DNA from: Phycisphaerales bacterium
GTDB lineage: Bacteria; Planctomycetota; Phycisphaerae; Phycisphaerales; UBA1924
Length of the DNA: 7,350 nucleotides
NCBI GenBank assembly: GCA_029260335.1
Contig: JAJDDL010000272.1
Location: forward strand, 1 to 7,350
Direction: 5' to 3'
In this document: positions 1-5,550 of the stretch, piece by piece
Layout of the letters: each line of letters starts with the position of its first letter
How positions within the stretch are numbered: the first letter of the stretch is position 1
Notes under the pieces: generated by a model
What the model was told of the DNA's origin: nothing
Database searches by the model: none
The model's input: the letters and a program-made list of their open reading frames with translations, nothing else
Position numbers and translations under genes: made by a program

Positions 1-73
1 GGGCCTGCCGAGGTGGGTGAGCGTCGCGGGAGGGATTGCGTTTGTCGCGTGCTGGGTGGTGAGAGTGCTCTGA
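1..73 (+). CDS. C-terminus of an unidentified membrane protein (partial)
   Basis: This reading frame enters from the left edge and ends at TGA 71-73. It reads G-L-P-R-W-V-S-V-A-G-G-I-A-F-V-A-C-W-V-V-R-V-L-stop. After a short basic/proline start, this looks like one last transmembrane helix that ends almost at the C-terminus. Only 23 codons are visible, so the family cannot be fixed. A final helix with a GG-x-x-F pattern resembles small metal or ion exporters such as UPF0016/GDT1 or LysE-type proteins, but that is a guess. The first repeat hairpin begins 3 nt after the stop, as at the other genes that precede an R1 copy, which supports this being a real gene end. Confidence 0.5.
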   Translation, partial: GLPRWVSVAGGIAFVACWVVRVL

Positions 74-76
74 AAA

Positions 77-101
77 GAGGCCCTGGCGCAAGCCTGGGCT
101 T
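77..101 (+). repeat. R1 hairpin repeat, copy 1
   Basis: The copy consists of GAG, arm GCCCTGGC, loop GCAA and arm GCCTGGGC. The stem has one T-T mismatch and a GNRA-type loop. It starts 3 nt after the TGA of the upstream + strand gene and is in that gene's sense orientation. Confidence 0.85.
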
Positions 102-107
102 TCCCCG

Positions 108-131
108 GTGGGACTGGCATACCTGCCGGTC
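108..131 (+). repeat. R2 REP-like hairpin, copy A
   Basis: Arm GACTGGCA (112-119), loop TACC and arm TGCCGGTC (124-131) pair along all eight positions as RNA, with one U-G pair. It is preceded by GTGG, where element B has GTAG. A GTAG or GGAG tetranucleotide just 5' of a hairpin is the published signature of REP sequences associated with RAYT transposases. The element B counterpart is at 3241-3264. Confidence 0.65.
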
Positions 132-164
132 ATCGCGAACCGATACGAAATCGAACAAGCTAGG

Positions 165-245
165 GTGGTTTGAGTGAGTCCTCGTACGAATGCCACGCCG
201 AGCGTGCAATCGAGTGGCCTTCGTCGCAAGGCCTCCTCAGACCAC
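165..245 (+). other. Long stem-loop in the core of element A
   Basis: GTGGTTTGAG (165-174) pairs with CTCAGACCAC (236-245), giving 10 bp with one G-U and a 61-nt loop. Inside the loop, GGCCTT (216-221) pairs perfectly with AAGGCC (228-233) around CGTCGC. The matching structure in element B has a longer outer stem and the same loop length. Confidence 0.6.
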
Positions 246-334
246 GGCACCGGTAGGCTTGCGTGCGAGTTTGGTTGAGCCGACCGTCTGGAAGGCGGTG
301 CTACCGCGCTTGCGGTGATGACGTGACACGGCGG

Positions 335-365
335 AAAAGAGGCCCTGGCGCAAGCCAGGGCTTTT
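335..365 (+). repeat. R1 hairpin copy 2, perfect stem, terminator-like
   Basis: This R1 copy carries GCCAGGGC as its right arm instead of GCCTGGGC, so GCCCTGGC (342-349) and GCCAGGGC (354-361) form a perfect 8-bp stem around GCAA. AAAA (335-338) and TTTT (362-365) flank it and could extend the stem or act as a short U-tract. In this orientation it could end + strand transcripts, though four Ts are short for an intrinsic terminator. Confidence 0.6.
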
Positions 366-401
366 GCACCTTGTTCGCGGCGTGACATTACAACGTCCCA
401 C

Positions 402-427
402 AAGCCCAGGCTTGCGCCAGGGCCTCC
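402..427 (-). repeat. R1 hairpin repeat, copy 3, abutting the permease stop
   Basis: This is an inverted copy relative to copies 1 and 2, and a full-length GGAG-type unit read on the - strand. Its first G is the last base of the TAG stop codon (427-429) of the SLC13 permease, so the repeat starts exactly at the gene end in sense orientation. The two Ts after the stem are too few for a convincing intrinsic terminator. Processing or protection of the mRNA 3' end is at least as likely. Confidence 0.85.
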
Positions 428-2346
428 TATTGCGGATTGAATGGGAACGCAGCGGGGGCGATCAGCGTGGCAAGGGCAGCAACGATCAAGGTCAACGGAA
501 CTCCCAATCGCATGTAATCGCTGAATCGGTAGCCGCCTGGGCCCGCGACCATGAGGTTGGTGACAAAGCCGACCGGGGTCATGAAGCTGCACGCGGCCAT
601 GACCATGAGCGTCAGGACGTAGGGCTCTGGATTGACCCCCGCGTCGGCGGCGATCGCCATGGCGATCGGGAACATGAGGACCGCGGCTCCCTTGTTGGTG
701 ACGAGCTGGCAGAAGATGCTTGTGAGCAGGGCGAACACGAGGAGCATCGCGTGGTTGCCGAGATCGAGAGCGCCGAAGACGCCTTCAGCGATGAACCCCG
801 CGGCTCCGCTCTGGTCCATGGCCTTGCCGATGCCGAGGGCGGCGGCAATGACGATCAGCACCTGCCAGTTGATGCTCCTGCGGGCCTGACTGCCGGTGGT
901 GCATCGGGTGTAGACCATGAGCATCGCACAGAGCATCGCGGCGATCAGGGGATGGATATCCCGCGCTGGCAGGTCGACGCCCGGGAGGAGGTTGATAACG
1001 CCGAAGATGAACTTGCCGGGGATCGTGAGCAGCGCGACCAGGAGCCCGAGGATGCTCAGGGCGAGCCACGCACGTTCATGTCGGACGTTTTGGGCGCTCG
1101 CAACGCTTGAGACGAGGTAGAAATCGCCGCTGTTACGGAAGGCTTCGATGAAGCCGTGATGGGTGCTGAGCAGGAGCGTGTCGCCGGCCTGGAGGGTGAT
1201 ATCACCGATCTTGCCCGCCAGGCGCTGGCCGCCGCGATGGACGGCGATGATCGCCGCGTTGTAACGCGTGCGGAACTGGCTCTGGCGGACGGACATGCGA
1301 ATCAAAGGCGAGGTGTGGCTGATGACCGCTTCGACAATCGTGCGATCCCGGCGGTTTGCCTCGATCTTGGTGACTTGGTCGGTCGCCGGCACGAGGCCCT
1401 TGATCTTCATGAGATCGACGACCGATTCGACGACGCCGACGAACACGAGCCGATCGCCCGCTTGAACGATGACCTCGGGGCTGACCGCGGGGATGATGTC
1501 GGCCTGGCGTTCGATCTCGCTCAGAAACAGGCCCGGGAGCTGGCGGAGCCCGGCGTCCTCGATGCTCTTGCCAACGATGGGGCTGGTGGGCTCGACGGTG
1601 AGCGCCACGGTGTACTGGCGTCCTTCAGCGCCCTCGGCGTCAGGCGTGATCCGTTCGGGGAGCAGCCAACGCCCGGCGACGGCGATGAAGGCGATGCCCA
1701 CGATCGCGGCGGGGACGCCGATGATCGCCATCCACCAGAACTGCTTCAGCGTCGAGGGTCTTTCGATCCCCATTTGGGTCAAGCCTTGGGCGATGACCTG
1801 CTCGGCTTCGGTGAGTTGCTCGGCGGGCACGGCGAGGCCTTCGACATAGCCCACGTAGAGCTGGTTGATCGCGAGGTTGGTGCTCGTGCCTATGAGCGTG
1901 CAGGCCCCGCCCATGATCGCGGCAAAGCTCAGGGGCATGAACAGGCGTGATGGACTCAGACGCAGCCGGCGGGACCAGTCCTGCACGATCGGCAAATACA
2001 TCGCGACGATCGGCGTGTTGTTCATGAACGCGCTCATGACGGCGACAGGGGCCATAAGCCGGATCTGGGCGCCGGCGAGGGTCTTTGGTCTGCCGAGCAT
2101 GCGTTGGGCAAGCACGCCCATGGCGCCGGTCTCGTTGAGGCCCGTGGCGACGACGAAGAGACACGCAATGGTGAGGATCGAGGGGTCGGCAAAGCCCGAG
2201 ATGGCGCTGGTGAGATCGACCGCGCCGCCGACGATGAGCAGGGTGAGTGCGCCGAGCATGGCGGTGTCGGTGCCGACGCGGTTGCTGAGCAGGCCGATCA
2301 CCAGCAGGGCGACGATGATGAGGGTGTAGACGGCTTCTGGGCTCAC
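427..2346 (-). CDS. SLC13/DASS-family permease with two RCK_C (TrkA-C) domains
   Basis: A 639-residue inner-membrane permease, probably sodium-coupled uptake of a divalent anion such as sulfate or a dicarboxylate; the substrate cannot be read from the sequence. The order is hydrophobic helices (about 5-225), two soluble RCK_C domains (about 245-315 and 335-412), then more helices (about 425-632). The DASS signature appears as FMNNTPIVAMYLP (NNT at 109-111) and GTSTN (153-157). The second repeat has VTNKGAAVLMFPIA (550-555 is TNKGAA) and TPVGFVTNLMV (590-600). RCK_C insertions between the two halves of the transporter are a known architecture of this group and suggest ligand gating. The start is GTG at 2344-2346 with GGGGAG five bases upstream. 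It is divergent from terC with 90 bp between start codons. The family call is secure. Confidence 0.93.
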   Translation of the reverse strand: MSPEAVYTLIIVALLVIGLLSNRVGTDTAMLGALTLLIVGGAVDLTSAISGFADPSILTIACLFVVATGLNETGAMGVLAQRMLGRPKTLAGAQIRLMAPVAVMSAFMNNTPIVAMYLPIVQDWSRRLRLSPSRLFMPLSFAAIMGGACTLIGTSTNLAINQLYVGYVEGLAVPAEQLTEAEQVIAQGLTQMGIERPSTLKQFWWMAIIGVPAAIVGIAFIAVAGRWLLPERITPDAEGAEGRQYTVALTVEPTSPIVGKSIEDAGLRQLPGLFLSEIERQADIIPAVSPEVIVQAGDRLVFVGVVESVVDLMKIKGLVPATDQVTKIEANRRDRTIVEAVISHTSPLIRMSVRQSQFRTRYNAAIIAVHRGGQRLAGKIGDITLQAGDTLLLSTHHGFIEAFRNSGDFYLVSSVASAQNVRHERAWLALSILGLLVALLTIPGKFIFGVINLLPGVDLPARDIHPLIAAMLCAMLMVYTRCTTGSQARRSINWQVLIVIAAALGIGKAMDQSGAAGFIAEGVFGALDLGNHAMLLVFALLTSIFCQLVTNKGAAVLMFPIAMAIAADAGVNPEPYVLTLMVMAACSFMTPVGFVTNLMVAGPGGYRFSDYMRLGVPLTLIVAALATLIAPAAFPFNPQ

Positions 2347-2351
2347 GCGAT

Positions 2352-2403
2352 CTCCCCGGGGACTCGAAGCGGGATTATCGACTCAACGGGGCCCCAAGGT
2401 GAA
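2352..2403 (-). promoter_or_regulatory. Candidate promoter and RBS of the SLC13 permease
   Basis: On the - strand, TTCACC (2403-2398), an 18-nt spacer and GATAAT (2379-2374, one mismatch to TATAAT) form a plausible sigma70-type promoter. The SD GGGGAG (2357-2352) follows, 5 nt before the GTG start. The expected transcript start is near 2367, giving a short leader. GGGGCCCC (2388-2395) is a palindrome inside the spacer. Confidence 0.4.
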
Positions 2404-2436
2404 GCCTGGCGCGGTTGGCGATACGCTTTGCCCATC

Positions 2437-3210
2437 ATGATCGAGATGATGGACATGATGGGCGGGGCCAGCGGGCTTCTGGGCGTGGTCGAGGTGGTGC
2501 CAAAGGAGGGGCTCTGGAGCCTGCTCGCGGCACTGTTGGCCTTGACGGTGCTGGAGATCGTGCTCGGCATCGACAATGTGGTCTTCATCGCCATCCTCGC
2601 AAGCAAGCTCCCGGCGGCTCAGCAGGCGTTCGCTCGGCGGATCGGGTTGCTCCTGGCGATGGTCGGCCGGATCGGGCTGCTGCTGATTATCAAGTGGCTG
2701 GTGGATTCGTTGAAGGGCGAGTTGTTCTCGCTCGGCGGCCATGCGTTCTCAGGGCGGGATCTCATCCTGATCGGCGGCGGCGGATTCCTGCTCGCCAAGG
2801 GGACGCTCGAGATCCATCACTTGCTCGAAGGGCGGCATGCCGAGAAAGAAGCCAAGGCGCCGTCGCTCAAGAGTGTGCTGATTCAGATTCTGGTGATGGA
2901 TCTGGTGTTCAGCTTGGACTCGGTGATCACGGCCGTGGGCATGACAGACAGCAGGTGGGTCATGATCACCGCGATCATGCTCGCGATCGGGATCATGATG
3001 ATCTTCGCGGGTGCGATCTCGCGTTTCATTGAACGGCATCCGACGATGAAGACGCTTGCGCTGGCGTTTTTGATTCTGATCGGGGTGTTGTTGGTCGCCG
3101 AGGGATTGGGCGAGCACTTTGATCGCGGGTATGTGTACTTCGCGATGGCGTTTAGTTTGGTGGTGGAGATCATCAATATGAAGGTTCGCAAGCGGGCGCG
3201 GGGGAAATAG
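2437..3210 (+). CDS. TerC-family integral membrane protein (putative metal exporter)
   Basis: A 257-residue multi-pass membrane protein of the TerC family (YgdQ/YkoY-like), whose studied members take part in Mn2+ or other metal efflux or in metalation of secreted enzymes. The two family motifs are visible: LEIVLGIDNVVFIAIL (39-54, with D46 and N47) and DLVFSLDSVITAVGM (155-169, with D155 and D161). The acidic residues inside helices are the presumed metal ligands. Six or seven hydrophobic stretches span about 25-55, 67-90, 107-120, 146-168, 175-197, 206-222 and 232-247. The start is uncertain: in-frame ATGs lie at 2437, 2446, 2449, 2455 and 2458, and none has an SD. An upstream extension in the same open frame lies antisense to the permease and was discarded. 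The stop TAG (3208-3210) runs into repeat element B. Calling it terC would overstate a tellurite role. Confidence 0.9.
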   Translation: MIEMMDMMGGASGLLGVVEVVPKEGLWSLLAALLALTVLEIVLGIDNVVFIAILASKLPAAQQAFARRIGLLLAMVGRIGLLLIIKWLVDSLKGELFSLGGHAFSGRDLILIGGGGFLLAKGTLEIHHLLEGRHAEKEAKAPSLKSVLIQILVMDLVFSLDSVITAVGMTDSRWVMITAIMLAIGIMMIFAGAISRFIERHPTMKTLALAFLILIGVLLVAEGLGEHFDRGYVYFAMAFSLVVEIINMKVRKRARGK

Positions 3211-3234
3211 AGGCCCATGCGCAAGCCTGGGCTC
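3210..3234 (+). repeat. R1 hairpin repeat, copy 4, overlapping the TerC stop
   Basis: The first G of this R1 copy is the third base of the TerC TAG stop. Its left arm is GCCCATGC instead of GCCCTGGC. This turns the usual T-T mismatch into an A-T pair but creates a T-C mismatch next to it. The loop GCAA and right arm GCCTGGGC are unchanged, and a pyrimidine-rich TCTTTCT follows. Confidence 0.8.
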
Positions 3235-3240
3235 TTTCTG

Positions 3241-3264
3241 GTAGGACAGGCATCCCTGCCGGTC
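3241..3264 (+). repeat. R2 REP-like hairpin with GTAG, copy B
   Basis: GTAG (3241-3244) stands directly before arm GACAGGCA (3245-3252), loop TCCC and arm TGCCGGTC (3257-3264). Seven of eight stem positions pair, with one A-G mismatch. The short hairpin ATCGC-GAA-GCGAT follows at 3264-3276. Confidence 0.65.
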
Positions 3265-3295
3265 ATCGCGAAGCGATACGGAATCACGCGAGCGA

Positions 3296-3388
3296 GGTGC
3301 CGTGGTTTGAGTGAGTCTTCGAGCGAAAGCCGCGCCGAGCGTGCAGATGCGTGGCCTTCGTCGCAAAGCCTCCTCAGACCACGGCACC
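3296..3388 (+). other. Long stem-loop in the core of element B
   Basis: GGTGCCGTGGTTTGAG (3296-3311) pairs with CTCAGACCACGGCACC (3373-3388) over 16 bp, with a single U-G wobble and a 61-nt loop. GGCCTT (3353-3358) and AAAGCC (3365-3370) form an inner stem with one mismatch. The size and pairing would suit a structured RNA or a DNA cruciform. Confidence 0.65.
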
Positions 3389-3475
3389 GGTTGGCCCGCG
3401 CGAGATCAATAGGATGCGCCTGGAAGGCGGTGCTACCGGGATTGCGTCGGCGACTGTGAAGGCCGTGTCGAAAAA

Positions 3476-3553
3476 GAGGCCCTGGCGCAAGCCTGGGCTT
3501 CTGCCTTTTTCGGCTCGCGGAACAATATAAGCCCAGGCTTGCGCCAGGGCCTC
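3476..3553. repeat. R1 copies 5 and 6: 25-bp perfect inverted repeat before rimO
   Basis: R1 on the + strand (3476-3500) and R1 on the - strand (3529-3553) are perfect reverse complements, 25 bp each, with a 28-nt spacer. Pairing can continue outward over AAA/TTT (3472-3474 with 3555-3557) after one mismatch. As RNA this would be one long hairpin ending about 16 nt before the RimO ATG. Alternatively, two separate small hairpins could form. Confidence 0.8.
3526..3531 (+). promoter_or_regulatory. Weak candidate -10 box for rimO
   Basis: TATAAG in the R1-R1 spacer of element B is one base from consensus and absent from element A. No good -35 box lies at the right distance (GCCTTT at 17 nt). If used, transcription would start inside the second R1 arm, about 37 nt before the RimO ATG. 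Confidence 0.2.
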
Positions 3554-3573
3554 CTTTGGGTGGCCTTCCTAGA

Positions 3574-5211
3574 ATGGCGGCCTTGCCTGAAGAAGCTGTC
3601 CAATCCGTGTCGTTTGTGAGTTTGGGTTGTCCCAAGAACCTGGTGGACTCCGAGAAGATGCTCGGGTTGCTCGCCGAGGACGGGGTTATGCCCATCAGCT
3701 ATGACCCCGAAGAGGGTTTTGGCGACGCCGACGCGGTCGTGGTCAATACGTGCGGATTTCTGGAGGCTTCCAAGGACGAGTCGCTCTCGGTGATTCGCGA
3801 GGCGATCGAGGCGAAGGAAGCCGGGCAAGTTCGCCGGGTGATCGTCGCGGGGTGCTTGGTCCAACGGCATCGGGCGAAGATGCTCGAGTGGGCGCCGGGG
3901 ATCGATGCGATGGTCGGGGTGTTTGATCGCGATCGGATCGTGGAAGCCGTGCGCGGGCGGGCACCCGAGCGGACCGAGTTGGAAGCCGATGAAGACAAGC
4001 CCAAGTACTGGATCGCGTCCAACGCGCTGCTCGCGGCTAAAGAGCGCGGGCGCGAGACAACCGGCCTGACCGTTCATGGCAAGGACGGCAAGGGCATCGG
4101 CTACTTCGAAGATGACTCGGCGAGGCTTCGCCTGACTTCGCGTCATTACGCGTATCTGCGCATCAGCGAGGGGTGCAATCAGAACTGCGCGTTCTGCACG
4201 ATTCCCTCTATTCGCGGGAAGATGCGATCCAAGCCCTTGGATCGCATCGCGGCTGAAGCCCGGGAGCTGGTGCTCGATGGCGCGTTTGAGCTGAATCTGA
4301 TCGGCCAAGATACGACGAGCTATGGCGATGATATTGGGATGGGGATGGCCGAGTCATCCTCTGACAAGTTCGCGGGCGGGTTGCCGGCGATGCTCAAGGC
4401 GGTGAGCGATGCGGTCGCCGAGACCGGCGGGGCGGGCTGGGTGCGGCTCATGTACGCCTATCCGACGAACTTCTCGGATGCGATGATCGACGCGTTCAGT
4501 GAGTTGTGTGAGAACGGGCATCTGCTGCCGTATATCGATATCCCGCTCCAGCACGCGAGCGATCGGATGCTCAGCGCGATGCGACGCAACGTCACGCGCG
4601 AGCAGCAGGAAACACTGCTGGGCAAGCTCCGTGACCGGATCCCGGGCCTCGCGATTCGCACGACGCTAATTAGCGGATTCCCCGGCGAGAGCGATCAGGA
4701 TCACGCGGAGTTGGTCGAGTTTGTGCGATCACAACGGTTCGATGCGCTCGGCGTGTTCGAGTATTCGCGCGAAGAGGGGACCGTGGCGGGGACCATGGAA
4801 GCCGATCCGGCGCTGGCGGTGCCCGATGAACTCAAGGCCAAGCGTCGCGAAGAGATCATGAGCCTGCAGCAGGACATCGCGTTCGCGCGGGCGAGCGAGA
4901 TTGCGAGCCGGTTCGATGCGCTGCGTCCCAAGGAGACCGGGGCGCGGTTTGATGTGCTGATCGACAAAGAACTGAAGACCGAGGGGCGCAAGACCGCCGG
5001 GGTGAGTGTTGGGGGCAGGCTCTATCAGGGCCGCACGCGTGCGCAGGCGCCGATGGTCGACGCGGTCACGTACGTGCAGGCGAGCGGCAAGCTCAGCTCC
5101 GGCGAACTGGTGCGATGCGTCGTGGTTGAGAGCGATGGCTATGACCTGATCGCCAAGCCCGTCGAAGAGATGGAGCGCAGGACGCGATTGCAGGTTGTGG
5201 GCGTGCGCTAG
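3574..5211 (+). CDS. rimO: Ribosomal protein S12 methylthiotransferase RimO
   Basis: A 545-residue radical-SAM methylthiotransferase that adds a methylthio group to the conserved aspartate of ribosomal protein S12, using SAM and two 4Fe-4S clusters in the cytoplasm. The N-terminal UPF0004 domain has the cluster cysteines in SLGCPKN (C19), NTCGF (C60) and AGCLVQR (C94). The radical-SAM site is GCNQNCAFCTIPSIRGK (C201, C205, C208). The YAYPTNF, DIPLQHASDRML and ISGFPGE motifs are also RimO-type. A TRAM domain fills about 455-535. It is roughly 100 residues longer than typical RimO (about 440), with extra sequence at about 128-190 and 252-287. ATG at 3574 is chosen because the SLGCPKN motif then begins 16 residues in; a TTG at 3556 is less likely. 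No SD is visible. The gene follows repeat element B. Confidence 0.95.
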   Translation: MAALPEEAVQSVSFVSLGCPKNLVDSEKMLGLLAEDGVMPISYDPEEGFGDADAVVVNTCGFLEASKDESLSVIREAIEAKEAGQVRRVIVAGCLVQRHRAKMLEWAPGIDAMVGVFDRDRIVEAVRGRAPERTELEADEDKPKYWIASNALLAAKERGRETTGLTVHGKDGKGIGYFEDDSARLRLTSRHYAYLRISEGCNQNCAFCTIPSIRGKMRSKPLDRIAAEARELVLDGAFELNLIGQDTTSYGDDIGMGMAESSSDKFAGGLPAMLKAVSDAVAETGGAGWVRLMYAYPTNFSDAMIDAFSELCENGHLLPYIDIPLQHASDRMLSAMRRNVTREQQETLLGKLRDRIPGLAIRTTLISGFPGESDQDHAELVEFVRSQRFDALGVFEYSREEGTVAGTMEADPALAVPDELKAKRREEIMSLQQDIAFARASEIASRFDALRPKETGARFDVLIDKELKTEGRKTAGVSVGGRLYQGRTRAQAPMVDAVTYVQASGKLSSGELVRCVVVESDGYDLIAKPVEEMERRTRLQVVGVR

Positions 5212-5226
5212 CCAGCGGCGGGGCTA
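5209..5226. other. Small inverted repeat spanning the rimO and lipoprotein-like gene stops
   Basis: TAGCC (5209-5213) and GGCTA (5222-5226) contain the two convergent stop codons and pair over 5 bp with an 8-nt loop. It has no T-tract. It may help separate the transcripts, but it could be chance. Confidence 0.25.
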
Positions 5227-5523
5227 CTCGAACCAGCTCTGGCAGGTTTCGACGGCGTATTCGCCGAGTTGGATCGCGCCCTCGATGAGCAGGACGCCGC
5301 CGAGGAATATCGCGGCGACGAGCAGGTCATCTCCACCACCATCAAAGACACCGATCGAGCCCGTTCTGTTGCCGTGATAGCCGGAGTTTCTGTAGCCATG
5401 GCTCCCGTCGTAGTACCGAGTTGAGTCGTAGTTGGCGTACCAGGCCTGCCATGACCCACAGCCAGACCCGCCGGCAACGGCCCCGGTCAGGATGAATGCG
5501 GCGAGGGCTTGGTTTCGGGTCAT
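5224..5523 (-). CDS. Small Gly/Tyr-rich exported or membrane protein (hypothetical)
   Basis: A 99-residue protein of unknown family. Residues 1-20 form a signal-like start: basic MTRNQ, a hydrophobic stretch, then GGSGC. C22 could be a lipidated cysteine, but glycine at the -3 position is not a standard lipobox. Residues 24-65 are polar and rich in Tyr, Gly, Asn and Ser. Residues 66-88 (DDLLVAAIFLGGVLLIEGA and onward) form a second hydrophobic segment, a likely membrane anchor. A GTG at 5529 is in frame, but the promoter at 5530-5558 puts the transcript start on the A of ATG 5523, so a leaderless ATG start is preferred. The gene is convergent with rimO. Competing frames here give only low-complexity sequence. 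I recognise no homologue. Confidence 0.6.
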   Translation of the reverse strand: MTRNQALAAFILTGAVAGGSGCGSWQAWYANYDSTRYYDGSHGYRNSGYHGNRTGSIGVFDGGGDDLLVAAIFLGGVLLIEGAIQLGEYAVETCQSWFE

Positions 5524-5528
5524 CTCCA

Positions 5529-5550
5529 CAAGTTAGCAATCGGTAACTTG
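5529..5550. promoter_or_regulatory. Inverted repeat over the promoter, candidate operator
   Basis: CAAGTTA (5529-5535) and TAACTTG (5544-5550) are perfect 7-bp inverted arms, 8 nt apart. The left arm covers the -10 box and the right arm lies in the spacer of the promoter driving the Gly/Tyr-rich gene. A protein bound here would block RNA polymerase. A third half-site-like CAAG lies at 5556-5559. No regulator gene is visible nearby. Confidence 0.4.

Larger units (their letters stand above)
77..427. repeat. Composite intergenic repeat element A (REP-like)
   Basis: This element fills the whole gap between the first partial gene and the stop of the SLC13 permease, so no protein gene lies in this stretch. 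Its order is R1 hairpin (77-101), R2 hairpin (112-131), conserved core with a long stem-loop (165-245) and a conserved CTGGAAGGCGGTGCTACCG block (289-307), R1 again (339-363), and R1 inverted (402-427). The same parts recur in the same order in element B (3210-3554). By eye the R2 region, the stem-loop and the last core block align almost without gaps, while 255-285 and the spacer between the last two R1 copies have diverged. It lies between convergent genes. Confidence 0.85.
3210..3554. repeat. Composite intergenic repeat element B (REP-like)
   Basis: This is the second copy of the element seen at 77-427, filling the gap between the TerC stop and the RimO start; no protein gene is supported here. 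The parts are R1 (3210-3234), R2 hairpin (3241-3264), core stem-loop (3296-3388), the CTGGAAGGCGGTGCTACCG block (3420-3438), R1 (3476-3500) and R1 inverted (3529-3554). In the 61-nt loop I count 10 differences from copy A, with no length change. Unlike copy A, it sits between two genes of the same direction, so a terC-rimO read-through transcript would carry all of it. Confidence 0.85.

Noticed and set aside
77..427. CRISPR array
   Set aside because: R1 copies are few, unevenly spaced, in both orientations, next to stop codons, and there are no cas genes.
364..1110. 248-codon + strand frame opposite the SLC13 permease
   Set aside because: High-GC antisense shadow: Asp/Glu/Arg/His-rich with no domain, over a clear membrane-protein gene.
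2347..2436. Mn-sensing yybP-ykoY riboswitch before the TerC-family gene
   Set aside because: The 90-nt gap is shared with the divergent permease promoter and I see none of the conserved loop motifs.
2502..2509. AAAGGAGG as an RBS for a shorter TerC
   Set aside because: No ATG, GTG or TTG at a suitable distance downstream in frame; it encodes K-E-G before the first helix.
3217..3459. 80-codon + strand frame inside repeat element B
   Set aside because: It is a translation of the R1, R2 and core repeat sequence. The matching stretch of element A does not keep the frame, and there is no RBS. It is likely a spurious hypothetical protein.
3556..3573. TTG at 3556 as the RimO start
   Set aside because: It overlaps the end of the repeat and has no SD, and the ATG at 3574 gives the usual short distance to the first RimO motif.
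2883..3695. 270-codon - strand frame across terC, element B and the rimO start
   Set aside because: It crosses two well-supported genes and a repeat on the other strand and has Ser/Arg-rich random composition.
5208..5477. 89-codon - strand frame overlapping the small membrane protein
   Set aside because: Low-complexity Thr/Ser/Ala sequence with no promoter or SD; the alternative frame has signal-like and membrane segments.
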